Position numbers and translations under genes: made by a program. Below the pieces are notes generated by a model, which was not told where the DNA came from, did not search any database, and worked only from the letters and a program-made list of their open reading frames with translations. Positions 42,804 through 55,143 of a DNA stretch of 64,000 nt are shown piece after piece. The stretch is from Dama dama (lineage: Eukaryota; Chordata; Mammalia; Artiodactyla; Cervidae): the NCBI RefSeq assembly GCF_033118175.1, contig NC_083695.1, positions 33,807,607 through 33,871,606 on the forward strand, written 5' to 3'. Each line of letters starts with the position of its first letter. The first letter of the stretch is position 1.

Positions 42804-44595
42804 GTAAGGCCAGAATACTGCATTCCAGAAACAAAGATAATATATGACTTTTGTATCTGACTAGTGTGAAATTAACTGCCTTGATTTTATGAAGAATCCC
42901 CTTCAAAACCCTTTGTCGTTCTTTAACTGCTACCATCATTTCTGTTGACTGTACATTCAAAAGTATTGACTTTGAGTTGTCTTCACTCTGACAAGTTGGT
43001 AATGGCTCAGCTGGTCTCACAAAATAGGCCAGAGTAGCAGTTGTTGAGGTAGATTTTGAAAAATGCTTCTAGGGGTAAAGAAATAGATTTCTGATTATTC
43101 TTGCTCAAATTAAGAAAATAGCCCTTTTAAATAGTTCACTGAGAGAAGAAATCACTTTTAAATTGACCAGTGCTTCTTCCAGCACAGATGGCCAGCAATA
43201 CGAAAAACATCTCCTGATTTTAAGTCCTGGGCATTGGTGAAGACAATGTTGTGTTGCATGATCAGTTGTAATTACTCTTATTTTCAATGTCCAGTAATTT
43301 CTTTTAAATGATTTCCCTAAGAGAGTAACTCTACTTAGCTTATTTTCACCAAAACATTGAAAGGAAGGGCTGTTGGACTTCTCAGAAACAAATTTATTAT
43401 GGATTGTGAGTTTTTCTGTTAGTAGATCACATTTAGTAGCCTACTCATTGGAAAAGACTGTGATGCTGAGAAAAATTGAAGGTAAAAGTAGATGAGGGCG
43501 TCCTAGGATGAGATGGTTAGATAGCATCACTGACTCAGTGGACATTAATTTGAGCCAGCTCTGGGAGATAGTGAAAGACAGGGAAGCCTGGCATGCTGCA
43601 GTCCATTGGGTCACAAAGAGTCAGACATGATTTAGCAGCTGAACAAGATCACATTATCAGAGCACGATATTTATGGATAGATTACCTGCTCTACCCCACT
43701 TCCTTTTGTGGGGAGTAGGGGTCTGTCTGAAGGCTCTTGAGCTTTTAGTTTTAGTAGAAACCACTTGGACTAAATACTTGTGCTTATTTCTCCTTGAGGG
43801 GCCATTGGATACTTCCATTTCTCATTCTACATTCTTTGTAGTGTTTTTCCCTTTGGCTAAGATAATATGTATCCCATCTCACCCCGCCCCCAACCCGCAC
43901 CCCCCCCTCCCCCCAGTCACTGAGGTTTGAAGTCCTTAAATGTTACCACTTTGGGAGATTGTATCTGGCATTCATATTTAAGCATGATGAACAGCAAGCA
44001 ATTACCTAAAAGTTACTGCTAAACCTAAAGCCCTTTCTATCCAACCCAGTAACCCTGACTTTTCCATTCAAGAACATTTCTTGGCTGTGTCAGGCACTGG
44101 GCTAGACCCTGGGAATGTCCCGATGAATAAGGCAGGCAAAGTTCTAACCTCCTGCATGAGAGTAGAAGGAGATGGGTGTCAAACTGCAGACTTCAAATTG
44201 ATTATTTAATTACAGTTGGGGTAAATATTACTTGGTGGAGAAACAGGAACTGTTAACAGTGTGACAGTATGTAATAGCCACATCATCTTAGAATTTCCTC
44301 AGTTTTAATACATTGTAGCAGATCATTGACTGTTCATAGACCTTTGTATGTTTTAACAGGTACTCATTTTTTCCTATATTGGTAATACTGTTTCTTAAAG
44401 AGTATTTGTTTATATATAAATATGATACAAAGTTGACTATTGTTTCACAAGGGCTTATGATTTTTTTTTCAACAATATGAAAATTCACAATTATGATTAG
44501 CATTGGTAGATTTTTATAGCCACTGGTGAGAGAACCAAAGTGTAAGTGAAGAAATCCTCTTCTGAGACTTCTGTTTTTTTTTTTCTTTCTGACAG
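42804..44595 (+). other. KAT6B: KAT6B intron of 1,792 bp
   Basis: The intron has phase 0 borders, GTAAGG and TTTCTGACAG, with a T-run before the acceptor. It carries the 3' end of a BovB LINE at 43448-43647 and a C-rich run at 43879-43916. A decayed MIR/L2-like stretch lies near 44060-44160. The rest is unclassified. Confidence 0.9.
43448..43647 (+). repeat. BovB 3'-end fragment
   Basis: Matches the last 200 bp of the BovB copy at 27149-28400: gatgctg...AAATTGAAGG, GGATGAGATGG, GCATCACTGACTCAGTGGAC, GACAGGGAAGCCTGGCATGC and GTCACAAAGAGTCAGACATG. It is more diverged than that copy. Confidence 0.88.
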
Positions 44596-44711
44596 AAAAT
44601 AGAGTGTGAAAGTGGAGTAGAAGACTGTGGCCGGTACCCTTCTGTAATAGAATTTGGGAAATATGAAATCCAAACCTGGTACTCCTCGCCTTACCCACAG
44701 GAATATGCAAG
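44596..44711 (+). CDS. KAT6B: KAT6B coding exon: start of the MYST domain
   Basis: The exon is 116 nt, from CTGACAG to donor GTAATG at 44712. It has 38 codons (about residues 706-743) and ends two bases into Arg. It encodes the entry of the MYST acetyltransferase domain, with the family motif IEFGKYEIQTWYSSPYPQEY, in which the Tyr/Trp-rich strand packs against the zinc finger. In human KAT6B the MYST domain is given as about 715-989 (recalled), so the domain starts within this exon. Confidence 0.97.
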
Positions 44712-46671
44712 GTAATGGAATAGGCCTTTACCTATACCTATAATGGAATAGGTATACAGCCTTAATGTCTCATATGTAGGAAAGAGCCTTCTAAAACTGA
44801 AATTAGGTGATTTGTGAGACATAAATTTTGAGTGTCAGTTTCAGGTGTTTCCAAAACTATTACTTTCATCAGCACCTTCTTATAGCACTCAATGTTCTAT
44901 ATAAACACCTTATACTCGTTAGTAACACCAGTGTTGTAAATTTTGTCTTTTAACTTTCAGTCCATTTTTTCCTCTCTTGATTACTGGGGAAATACTGTTT
45001 ATGTAAGAAACCAAATCAAGGAAAAAAAAATTAGCCATTGTAAGGTATTTGGTAGTTTCTTCTTGGTTGCCTTTTTCATTTTCCTAATTAGGCCTGCTAG
45101 TTTTATCTCTGATTTCTGGCATTTTATTGTCAAGTATTCTTTTTTTGTTGTTTTTTTACATAAATTGGAGCAAAAGACCTGGAGGAGGAATTGGCAACCC
45201 ACTCCAGTATTCTTGTCTGGAGAGTCCCATGGACACAGGGGCTTGGAGGGCTACAGTCCATAGGGTCGCAAGAGTCAGACATAACTAAAGCAGCTTAGCA
45301 CTTAGCACACATAGCAAAAAAAAGGAAATACAGAAGAAAATAGGTGGGAGTGGGTAGCCTTAAGAGATTCTTCCCTAAGTCTTGACTTTTAAGCCATCTG
45401 TGACTGACTTGTTAAAAATGAAGAGAAAATAATGGTACTAGGATTTTCTTTTGTCCTGAACTAAGATTAGCTGTGAAATTGTCTTGAACTAATGTATCTA
45501 AAAATGGGTGTTTTGTGAACAGATTTTTTTTCCTTCAGGTATGTCAGGGCATACTTCATTAGTATCTTCTCAAATCCTTTAGCCTGCAAAGTTCGGTAAT
45601 CACAAATTTACTTTTCTTCTAGAATAGATTTCACCCTTTTCTCTTTCTCATGGGCATCTGCCCAGTCATCTAACTGGAGAAAATGGGGAGGATTTCTAGA
45701 AGTTAAGTGGCAGACTAAGAGTCAGGGGTTTTGGTTTCTCTTCCCAGTTCACATCGCTCAGCTCCGTGTTCCTAAACAGTTTTTGAAAAACACCAAACAC
45801 CAATGAGCTTTTATATGTATGGGTAATCATAAGTCATGTTGTTCTGAGAGCTTTGGATAAATTTTGTACATGAATCCAAGATTTGAGATTTCTCTGATGA
45901 GTCTGTCTAGTTCTCCCCAAAACCCTTCTCCCCATGTTTATATCCCAAAGCCCTTGAGAATGCTTCCAGGCATTCTCTTGTAAATACAAGCAGTGTCCAC
46001 CTAAGCATGACAGGGCGCTGGTTAACAAAATGGTGTCATTTCTGAGGTGGAGAAAAAGCCAGCAGAAGTGAGAAATTGTCTAATGTTACTCAGAGTCAGT
46101 GGAATTGGTAGGAACAGATAAAGTCATTTGACTTGACTGCATTTAGTGCTTTAGATTGTGTATAACTGATAGTAACCTTAAAGCTACCTCATTCATGAGA
46201 AATGGAGACAGCTAAATTCTAGGACTTCCCTGTCTTATAAGTACACAGATCATTTTAAAAATAATGAGTTCACTTCTGTCTGAAAAGATTGTTATCGTTA
46301 CACCACTGATTATTTGTAATATTGAAATCATGACATTAAGGGTGAAACTTGAAAAATATGCATGGATGACAGGATGCCATTTTTTTTAGTCATAGTTCCA
46401 AGTCTGAAAACCTTTTTTCTATAGGACATTTCTAAGGAAAGAGCTGATTTGTTCGCACAGTAAAGACAGCAAATATTATTAGATTGAAAAATAGTGTAAA
46501 GTTTGTACATTCTGTCTACTACTGGCTTTCTTTTTCCTTTTTTAAACTACTTCTTTCAAATAATATTATACCACCTTTTTATGGCTTAGAGAGAATTGAA
46601 CAATGTTTAATATTTCCCCCTGAAAGGAATAACCAATCAGATTATATTCTTTGGTTTTAAACTTTCAACAG
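44712..46671 (+). other. KAT6B: KAT6B intron of 1,960 bp
   Basis: The intron has phase 2 borders, GTAATG and TTTCAACAG. It contains a 5'-truncated Bov-tA copy at 45176-45310 and otherwise unclassified AT-rich sequence. Confidence 0.9.
45176..45310 (+). repeat. 5'-truncated Bov-tA SINE
   Basis: Plus copy lacking the tRNA part: TTGGCAACCCACTCCAGTAT, CCCATGGACACAGGGGCTTG, GTCGCAAGAGTCAGACATAAC. Confidence 0.87.
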
Positions 46672-46813
46672 ATTACCAAAGCTTTACCTGTGTGAATTCT
46701 GTCTTAAATATATGAAAAGTAAAAATATATTATTAAGACACTCAAAGAAATGTGGATGGTTTCATCCTCCAGCAAATGAAATTTACCGAAGGAAAGACCT
46801 TTCAGTATTTGAG
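46672..46813 (+). CDS. KAT6B: KAT6B coding exon: MYST C2HC zinc finger
   Basis: The exon is 142 nt, from TTTCAACAG to donor GTAAGC at 46814. The first base completes Arg, then 47 codons (about residues 745-791), ending in phase 0. It holds the MYST-type C2HC finger: LCEFC supplies the Cys pair, and RHSKKC supplies His and the last Cys, followed by GWFHPP. In this family the finger is structural and needed for acetyltransferase activity and nucleosome contact. It continues into the substrate-side strand (YRRKDLSVFE). All ligands are present. Confidence 0.97.
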
Positions 46814-49800
46814 GTAAGCATGTGTAAATAAAAAACTCAGCATTGGAAACCTAGTGCTTCTAATTGTTGACTATGTACTGATTTGTTCATAGAAGGTACA
46901 AAGTTTATTCAGTTTTGGCACTGAAATTCAGAGTGCTTTTTCAAATATCTCCATATTTTGAAGTGTTGTGCTAACCATGTTAAGCAACCTTTGAGATTGA
47001 TGATGAATTCCTACTTCATCACATTAACTTTTTTGTCTTCTCCCAAATCCCTGTCTGCACCAGATATATTCACCAGTGAATTTATGATCTCCTTAGCTCT
47101 TTGTAAATTCTACTCTCTTTGGCAGGAGAAATTAGCTTTGTTCAGCAGCTCCAGCCAATGTCTGGCAGGTGCTCACTCTTCCAGGGAATTGAGCAGCTGT
47201 ACATATCTCCTCAATACACAACCACCTGTGTTTCCATCCACTTCTTGGCAGGGTGGATAATCCTTTTGGTGAGACCTCAGCAGATGTTGGGACTCCCTCC
47301 CTTCCCAGTCTGGGTCAGTGGCCACCCCTGGAGAACCCTGCTGTTCACAGGAGCCCCTTGTGGCCATGTGTCTGTAATTGCGTGTTCTTGAAGACATTTT
47401 GTGTTTTCAGAATTGATTTAGTAGCAGAAGATCTTTGCCGGTATATTGTTTCATTGTTTGATCATGTTCTGTTGTCAATTGCAGGGATCCAGTTTAGCTG
47501 AGTCACTTGTTCCTTGAGGAGGCCATGCCTTTCTTTCCTGTTATTGCCTATTCACAGGCCTTCTCAGTTCTCCCACTCTGGTTGAGCGCTGCCATCACCC
47601 TGCCTGATTATCATTTCTGTTACTCATCTCAGTCATGGTGTTCATTCCTGAGTGCTCAGAACAAGCCTTCCCTGCACAGCAGATATGATCTCTTTCTCTA
47701 AAATAGTTTTACTGTAGGGTTCTCTTTTTCAGAGTTGTTCAGATTAGAAATTTATTATTCTACCCCACATTTCTCTATAATTCTGGTCTGTAATGTCTTG
47801 CATTAAATTTAATGTAGGGGAGGGTCATGCCTAGGTTTCTCACATGGATCAGGCTCCCTCTCTCAGACAGTGTTGGGCCTACTGCTTTTTCCCAAGGCTC
47901 ACCAGAAAACACATGTATTGTGTCTTAGGATTTTTTGAAGCCCCTCTTCCTGGTTAAGTCGGGCTCTTTCGGCACGCTTGAAGGGAGAAGGGTGTTGTTG
48001 CTGGGAAGGTTTGATGTGTGTGTTCTTACTAAACGGGGGGCACACGGTCTGTCACCCTGGGGCCTGCTTATGTTTCGGGCTGGATGGTTCTTTGGTGTAG
48101 GGGGCCTTGTAGGGGGTTCAGCAGCCTCCCTGGCCCGTACCCACTAAATGCCAGTAGCTCAAACCCCCTCCAATCAGAATATCCAGACGTAGCCAGTGTC
48201 CCTTAGAGGACAAAGAGCACCCACAGTGAGAACCACTGTGCCAAAGGGAAAGGCAAAAGCCAGTTGCCGTCCTGGTGTTCGTCTTGGGATGCTAACGGGC
48301 CAGCCCCAACCAGTGGAGACAACAGAGCTGTTCTCAGTTGAAGCTTAATTCATGAATGTCACAAGTTTAACTTAACTGTTGGCTCCTTCCTTGATGCCTT
48401 GGAAGCTTTCTTCTAACCAAAATAAAATGAAAATCAGTGTCTCATTGTTTCTCAAAGGACAGAACACATTGTTGGCTTTAAGTAATTGTTAAATAAATCT
48501 GCATAACTCTGCCAGAGGGGGTGAACCTCTCATAAATCCAGGAAAAGTCTTCTTGGGGTAAGAGAATCAATCTTGTTAGGCTAATGAGAATGCTCTATTT
48601 CAGGGTAGGTACTTTGGGACCGTACATAGATAAGAAGGGAAAAATCAGAAGCAGATCTGTAAATTTTTTACTCATAAAAATAACTGAAGGAATTGGATTG
48701 GATAAGTGCCAAGGTACCTATTTTAGAATCTGAGTTAATACTAAGAGTATTATTCCCACACAGTATGTGGGAAACTTGTCTTTGCAGTGTCCTTAGTAAC
48801 ATAACATAAGTAAATAATAATCACAGATTACTACTTTGCTATCTTTTCTATATCCCTCTTGAAAGCATGTCATATTAGATCTTTCACAACTGGTAAGACT
48901 TTTCAGCATTGTCATCTCTCTGTTTTTCTGGTTCAGGGATACATACATCTCTGTCTTTCCTTTTTGTAATATACTACCATTTTCAAAAGGACCATACTCC
49001 CGAAAACTTCCTTTAATTAAAGAGAGAATTGTATCCTCTGTGCCCGTTGCCCATATTTGATCATGTTGCCATGTGTGGGACCTAGGTATCATCCAAGGGA
49101 AATGATTATATGAAGTCTAAAAATAATCTGTGCATTATGAGAACCGGTATGGTCCACAGGAGGCTCAAGAATGATCAAGTTCATTGTCAAAGAGCTCTGG
49201 TTAGCAAATATCCATTTCCCATAAGAAAAGTGCTAGGGAAATTCTTCTTGAATCTGCTGTGCTTTCTGTTTTCAACAAGTAACTACATTTGATCAACGAA
49301 ATTGGCATCTGTGCCTCGCCTCCTGTCTGTAACCATCAGGGTCACAGCTTGACTCTTTTACTTTGAGAAGTAAACTGTCGTCATGGTAGTTACTGTGGGT
49401 TAAAATTCATCTCACTTTCTCTAAGTGTTCCCAACATAGGAATTTTATCTTTTCCAATTATGTTTAAAATAATGCTTGGGATAAAACCAAAATGGAAGCC
49501 TCTTTTGCGAATCCACGTTTCTGAGGAGTCAGAATAATACAGTTTATTTTATGTGAAGCCCTTTGGAAACAACATGAAGTTTAACTTAACTCAAGCAGCA
49601 TTTTGATTGGTTTACATTTCTTTAATTCAAGTTTACTTGGTTCAAACAGAGAAGGCATGCCTAATCATTTTTTAGTTGTAATAAATAGTAAATAAAAATT
49701 ACTCCTTTGTTACCAATGTGTGGCCTTTCTTCAGGAAGTGTAAAGAGAAATTTAAGCTACCTTAAATTTACCCCAATTTAAGGAGAAAAGGTGGAATTCT

Positions 49801-49979
49801 GATTTGCCAAATGACAGCTATTTTCTGGTAAACTTTCTTGGTTAATGGAGTGTGTTAATTGTTTAGTTTGGGATTTGAAAAAAAAAATTATATGCTTTCC
49901 AAAATACCATATAAAAGAAACAGTTTTATATTGAGTGGTATTTTTATGTTAAATAATGTTGTCTGTTTCTCTTTGCTAG
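46814..49979 (+). other. KAT6B: KAT6B intron of 3,166 bp
   Basis: The intron has phase 0 borders, GTAAGC and TTTGCTAG. It contains a MER5A-type hAT MITE at 48072-48239. 47100-47900 is somewhat GC-richer and may be a decayed L2, but I cannot assign it. 48300-49970 is unclassified AT-rich sequence. Confidence 0.9.
48072..48239 (-). repeat. MER5A-type hAT MITE
   Basis: GGCTGGATGGTTCTTTGGTG, TTCAGCAGCCTCCCTGGCCC, ACCCACTAAATGCCAGTAGC, and the terminal GTGAGAACCACTG that is the complement of the hAT end CAGTGGTTCTCA. Confidence 0.8.
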
Positions 49980-50141
49980 GTTGATGGGAATATGAGCAAA
50001 ATTTATTGCCAAAACCTTTGCTTGTTAGCCAAGCTCTTCCTGGACCACAAAACATTGTATTATGATGTTGAGCCATTCCTTTTTTATGTCCTTACAAAAA
50101 ATGATGAAAAGGGCTGTCATCTAGTTGGATACTTCTCTAAG
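49980..50141 (+). CDS. KAT6B: KAT6B coding exon: MYST core with autoacetylated lysine
   Basis: The exon is 162 nt, from TTTGCTAG to donor GTAAAA at 50142; 54 codons (about residues 792-845), phase 0 at both ends. It carries the strongest MYST signature: CQNLCLLAKLFLDHKTLYYD followed by VEPFLFYVLT and GYFSK. The Lys of DHKT (codon 50049-50051) aligns with the autoacetylated active-site lysine of the family (Lys815 in human numbering, recalled). The symmetrical phase means that skipping this exon would keep frame but delete the active-site floor. Confidence 0.97.
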
Positions 50142-53100
50142 GTAAAACAAGAGCCAGTATGACCTTCATTTTCTTTTTCAGGATGTTTTTGGTAGAGTCC
50201 AATTCTTCAAACAGGGCCTTTTTATGACTCTGATTTGAATAAATGACATGTTTCTGAAAAGCTCAGATTCTTATTCAGAGCTCATTAAGAAAACACACAC
50301 ACAAAAACCATAAGCATTGCGCCTAGGAGGTGTGTAAAAGACCTCAGCACTGTTTGCTGTGTTGACTGTCAGCGTTCATGTAATGTTATAATTACTGCCT
50401 TGCAGACCACCTACCATCTTTCATTTTCTAAATGTTAAGCTTAGTTCCCCTTTCCCCCTAAGTGGTATCAACATGAAGGTTTCAGTATAATGTAGCATTT
50501 AAAAGATAATTCTGTTTTCTCCTTGTTGCATTCCCTCTGTGGTCATCAGTATCTCAGTGAGTTGGAACATTGGCATTTGGACAGTTAAGTTGATAAAATG
50601 GCTGGTTTTACTCTTTCGTCTCTTACTCTCTGCGCTATTGTTTTAAGATCTAAAGTAGCCTCAGCTTTAGAAAGCCCAAGTATCTCCAGCTGTTAACATA
50701 GGGGAGCCCTTGACATATTGAGTGCCTATAGTTTGTCTTTTTCACGTGGTTCAGAGCAGTTCTCTCACATTCTTCTGATCAAAGGCTTCTGAGATACATT
50801 AACTCATATGCAATAAAAGGAATCTGAGTTTGGAGACATTTATCAGGCTAACCTTAAATTTTCTTAGGTAGCTAGGAAATAGTTTAATATGCCAGAATGG
50901 TAATTTTAAGATTTCTCGGGCAGAATATAAATGCTCCAAATCCTTTAGCTTATTTATTTTACGATATATGTTTACATATTAGGTGATAAGTGAATTCCAA
51001 TTAATCTACTGTTGCATAATGGAATACCTAATGGAATTGCCATTTTCATGGAAGGTCAAAGCTTGGCATACAGAAGTTTTTCTAAATTTAAAAAACAACC
51101 CAGAGACTGTAAACAAAAATAGGAATAAGTGACAGCAGTCATGGGAAACAGCCTCAACATTTTAATCCATGTATTTGATAAAGCTCTAAAATGAAAAAGA
51201 AGACTATTAACTTTTATAGGTTACAGATGATAGAGATTAATACAAGGGAAAGCAATAACTAGGAAATTTATATAATTTATAGAACATTTTACCTTCTGTA
51301 TAGATGTGTCCAAAGAATTTAAAAGAATTTTAATTTTTTGTCCAAAGAATTAAAAAGAATAATGGTCATGACTGTCCTTTCTGTTTGAAAATGGTGTTTC
51401 TCTAAATCTATGTGCATTTTAAAACAGATAGTGATGCTTATTGACATTGTCCTGCCTTGTGTTGAGTTGACCTCTAGGTCTTCGGTTCACAGTAACTCTG
51501 GAGGTTTAAGTCTTCTCTTTGTCACAGGGCGCCCAACATTTTTATTTGCATGAATGCTCAGTCCTGTCTGACTCTTTTCGACCACATGAACTATAGGGTG
51601 CCAGGCTCTGCTGTCCATGGAATTTTCCAGGCAACAATACTGGAGTGGGTTGCCATTTTCTTCTCCTAACACTTTACTTAGAACAAGCTAAACTTTTTTC
51701 ATTTTGTCCCTGTTTCTTTTATAGTATGGCAGCAACTACCGTCATGTCTTACCATACTCGGAATATTAAAATATCCTTTGCAACTGCAGTAAAACAAAAA
51801 TTAATCTAAAAAGCAGCTATGTTAAAAGACTAGATGCAAATTAAGCCATATTCTAACATGTCAGTTGGAGTTTGAAGGACTGTGGCCCTTTGGGATTAAA
51901 CCAAATTCTAGATGTTATAGCCAAAGAATGGCCAAGATGACCTAGAAAATAGAAAAGTTTAGTATAAATCATTACATGCATATATCTTTCTAAGCATGTA
52001 ATAGATGACTCAAAACAGGAAGGAAAGAGGGAGCAGTTGTTTAGAATTTAGCTGTGGTAACATGTGTTTAAAGGCAGGGGGCAAGGATGGGGGGAAAGGA
52101 CCACTTATGCGTTAGATTTCCAAAAATATCATACAGGAAAAAATAGTTTGAAATAAAGAAAAGACTTGTGTTGAGGATGAATCCTTTAACTCAGAGTACA
52201 CCTCTTTTTAGAGACAGTGACCAGTTTGTCTGACTTTGCAAAACAGACTAATTATTTGAATCTTTGCCATGGATGTACACATCCAGTGATGGGGCCATCC
52301 AGTTTCTTAGGAAAATTGACATACATTATTTCTTACTCATTTATTGGAGACTCCACAGACAGCTTCAAATGTGCTAAAGTCGGGAGCACATCTTTTTCAC
52401 AAAGAAATCTTTAATTCTGCCCTGTAGTGTTTTTTACTCCACCATTTCCTGTGATCTTTCAAATAGGTTCATTAAAGATCTGGGTGTTCCAAAGTAATTC
52501 TTTGATGTGGTTAGTACCATTTGTGGTTAATCTAATTTGTGGTTTATAGTTGGCCAGAGCATTCACAACCTCAAAAGCCTTTTCCAGATCTTCTCTGTGT
52601 AGGTTTTGGCGGCTTCTATGTACCGTGAAGAAAATGTTGCTGCTCTGATGCCATAGCCCATGAAAATTGCAAATTTTCCCTGAACTACAAGAACCATTTC
52701 CACTATATTCTCTCCAGTCTTCTTCCTGGTTTCAGACTGTTGGTAATATGTTGGCCTCAGTTTGGTTTGGAGGCTTGGGATTTCTTGTTGCTGTTGTCTT
52801 TTTGTTTGTTGTCCTTCTTTGAAATACAGATTATTTCTCCAGCATTTTACTTTGACTGTTTATTCATAAGAGAAATGTATTTGTGCAAGTCTACCCACAC
52901 AGACACTGTTTTAGTTTCACTGTGGCCTTTAACAAGGCATTCTTAACTGATCCTGCTGCGTGACTCTCTGAATCTTCCCCCACTCCCCCTGCCCATCTCC
53001 CAGGTTGTTTGAGCATAGAAAACCTTTCTTCCATACTGTGCTGTTTCATTTTGACTCACATTTCCTTGGATTCTTTATTCATATTTCATGGTGCTGACTT

Positions 53101-53317
53101 TCAAGAATAAAGATATAATTGAGAGGCATGCCTCGAGTGCGTAGTTTGTTGTTAGCTGATAGTTTGATTGATTAAGATGGTCGAGTTATTCTGCTTGATC
53201 CTGACCTAACACGTCGGCTCACCGTAGTGGACCGTGGTATATGGACAGCGGCAGGTGCAGGGAATTGCCCACTTTAGCAGTGCTCTGACATACTTGATCT
53301 GTTTCTCCTTCCCTCAG
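50142..53317 (+). other. KAT6B: KAT6B intron of 3,176 bp
   Basis: The intron has phase 0 borders, GTAAAA and TCCCTCAG. It carries a truncated Bov-tA at 51548-51667. 52200-52700 is a stretch with a retrocopy-like look on the minus strand that I could not identify. The rest is unclassified. Confidence 0.9.
51548..51667 (-). repeat. Truncated Bov-tA SINE
   Basis: Minus copy: CTGTCCATGGAATTTTCCAG, CAATACTGGAGTGGGTTGCC; stops at the CTTCTCC position, so the tRNA end is missing. Confidence 0.85.
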
Positions 53318-53411
53318 GAAAAACTTTGCCAGCAGAAGTATAATGTCTCCTGCATAATGATCATGCCCCAGCACCAAAGGCAAGGATTTGGACGGTTTCT
53401 CATTGATTTCA
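53318..53411 (+). CDS. KAT6B: KAT6B coding exon: acetyl-CoA binding loop
   Basis: The exon is 94 nt, from TCCCTCAG to donor GTAAGT at 53412; 31 codons (about residues 846-876) and one base of a Ser codon. It encodes strand beta-4 with the conserved active-site Cys (NVSCIMIMP, Cys857 in human numbering) and the pyrophosphate-binding loop QRQGFGR (about 865-871), the R/QxxGxG/A motif shared by MYST and GNAT enzymes. The catalytic Glu (in a GSPEKPLSD-type segment) is in the next exon, which is not in the window. Reading past the donor gives a stop two codons later. Confidence 0.97.
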
Positions 53412-55002
53412 GTAAGTGAAATACTTTATTTACTTTCATGATCCAGGGAGCTGATTGCTATTAAAGGAGAGTAGTACATAAAACTTTATTTAACCTACTT
53501 TGTTGTTTTTATCAATAGATAATGGGTTTTCTACTTATATTTACATAGATTAGAAAGCCTTCCTCAAATGAAAAATGTATTGCTGCTCACTATTGTACTC
53601 TAGGAAATTGAGACCCCATCTCTCGCAGTGTCACCAGCTCACAAAACCATTACCCTGAATGAACCGGCAGAATTACATTCCATTCTGTGAGGCTCATGCT
53701 CATTAGCACCAAAAGAGGCAATTATTTGTGATTAAAGCCAGAGGAAGTGTTATTTAAAAGGATTTTCAGCTTTCTGAAATTCTGCCTATAATCTTGTGCA
53801 GTACAGAGCAGAAACGGAGTGAGGGGGGTTTCTATTTAGAAAAACAATTCTTTAGGTAGGCTGTCCTTGGAGCCTGTCTAGTAGAAATAAATATCTTGTT
53901 TTGTCAATTTCCCTTGTCTATTACGGAAATTACTATGGAAATGTTTGTATTTAAAGATTGCCCAAGTAATACTTTTTATACACATTTGTATCTGCTGAGT
54001 GTCCTCGATGAAAATCGGAATGCTACTTTAAAGTATGCATAAAATAATGCTTAAAGAAAATTGGTCGTTTTTTCCTCCTTTGTTTATATTAGATTGGATG
54101 TGTAAATACTGTATTAAAGCTGTATTTGGAAATTTGATTCAAAATATCCAGATAACAGGAAGACCAGGTATCTCATGATAGTAATCACTTCTGACCATGT
54201 GAAAATCTGTCACTAGGAACTGTGTGCTTCTTCATTACCAGAGTTTAAACTGAAAGAAGGAAAACACAGCAAATCATGTAATCTTCATAAGGTACATCAG
54301 ATGCAAAACCAAAATGTAAATATACTCAAGGAAAACCATGAAGCAACGTGTTGAGTGTAAATCTATATTATTAGATGTTGAAATATGAAAGTTTGGGTGT
54401 AAAATATAACTATATAGCAGTGTTGGACTGATTTGTATAATTTATTGACATTGAAAGATAGTATTCTTCTTTGAAGTATTTTAATTGATTGTTTTTATAT
54501 TTTCAGATGATATTTCTAGTCATTAATTAATTACCTTAGTCTTACTCTTCTTTCTTGATCTAGTTATCCCATGAAAGGTCACCTTACCAGAAGTTCACCA
54601 TTTTATTTTTCCATCCCAGTTGTAATGTGTTCTACAGGCAAATCCAATTGTTTTATTTTGGAATTTTTTGTGGCCACCGTTCACAAGTTGTTCCTAATAA
54701 TTTTTGGTATGCCTCGCAGCCACTTGAGCCTTAAATTTTGGATAGTATTTGCATGCTTACAGAGTAAGGCAGCCTGTTTAGTTCAGTATTCCTGATCTTC
54801 CAACAGCTAGTTCCAGCCTCTCTTTGCAGCTTTTTCATGTATTATGTTTTATATTAACCTCCATTTCCTCAAATACTCTGAGCAGGTTCCCATATTTCCA
54901 TTGTCTGTGCGGAGCCTTCCTTAAATGGCCACTTCCTCCTTTTCTAGCCTCAGTCTATTCAAAATCCTACCCATTGTTAAGAACTGGCTCAAGAACCTCC
55001 TT

Positions 55003-55143
55003 TCTATTTTTTTCTTAATTGGAGGATAATTGCTTTACGATGTTGTGTTAGTTTCTGCTGCACAACCAGGTAAATCAGCTGTAAGTATACATATATGCCC
55101 TCCCTTTTGAGCCTCCGCCTCCTTTTTGATCCCATCTCCCAGA
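55003..55143. repeat. Bovine L1 (L1_BT-like) fragment
   Basis: TTAATTGGAGGATAATTGCT, CGATGTTGTGTTAGTTTCTG, AAATCAGCTGTAAGTATACA and CCTCCCTTTTGAGCCTCC are phrases repeated widely in ruminant genomes in L1_BT 3' regions. It is a short isolated piece. Confidence 0.55.

Noticed and set aside
44288..44710. 140-codon minus-strand open frame over a KAT6B exon
   Set aside because: Antisense shadow of the MYST-entry exon; poly-Lys from the acceptor T-run is embedded in it.
54571..55018. Adjacent open frames of 74 and 64 codons
   Set aside because: Pyrimidine-rich repeat-like sequence, the second running into an L1_BT fragment; no coding support.
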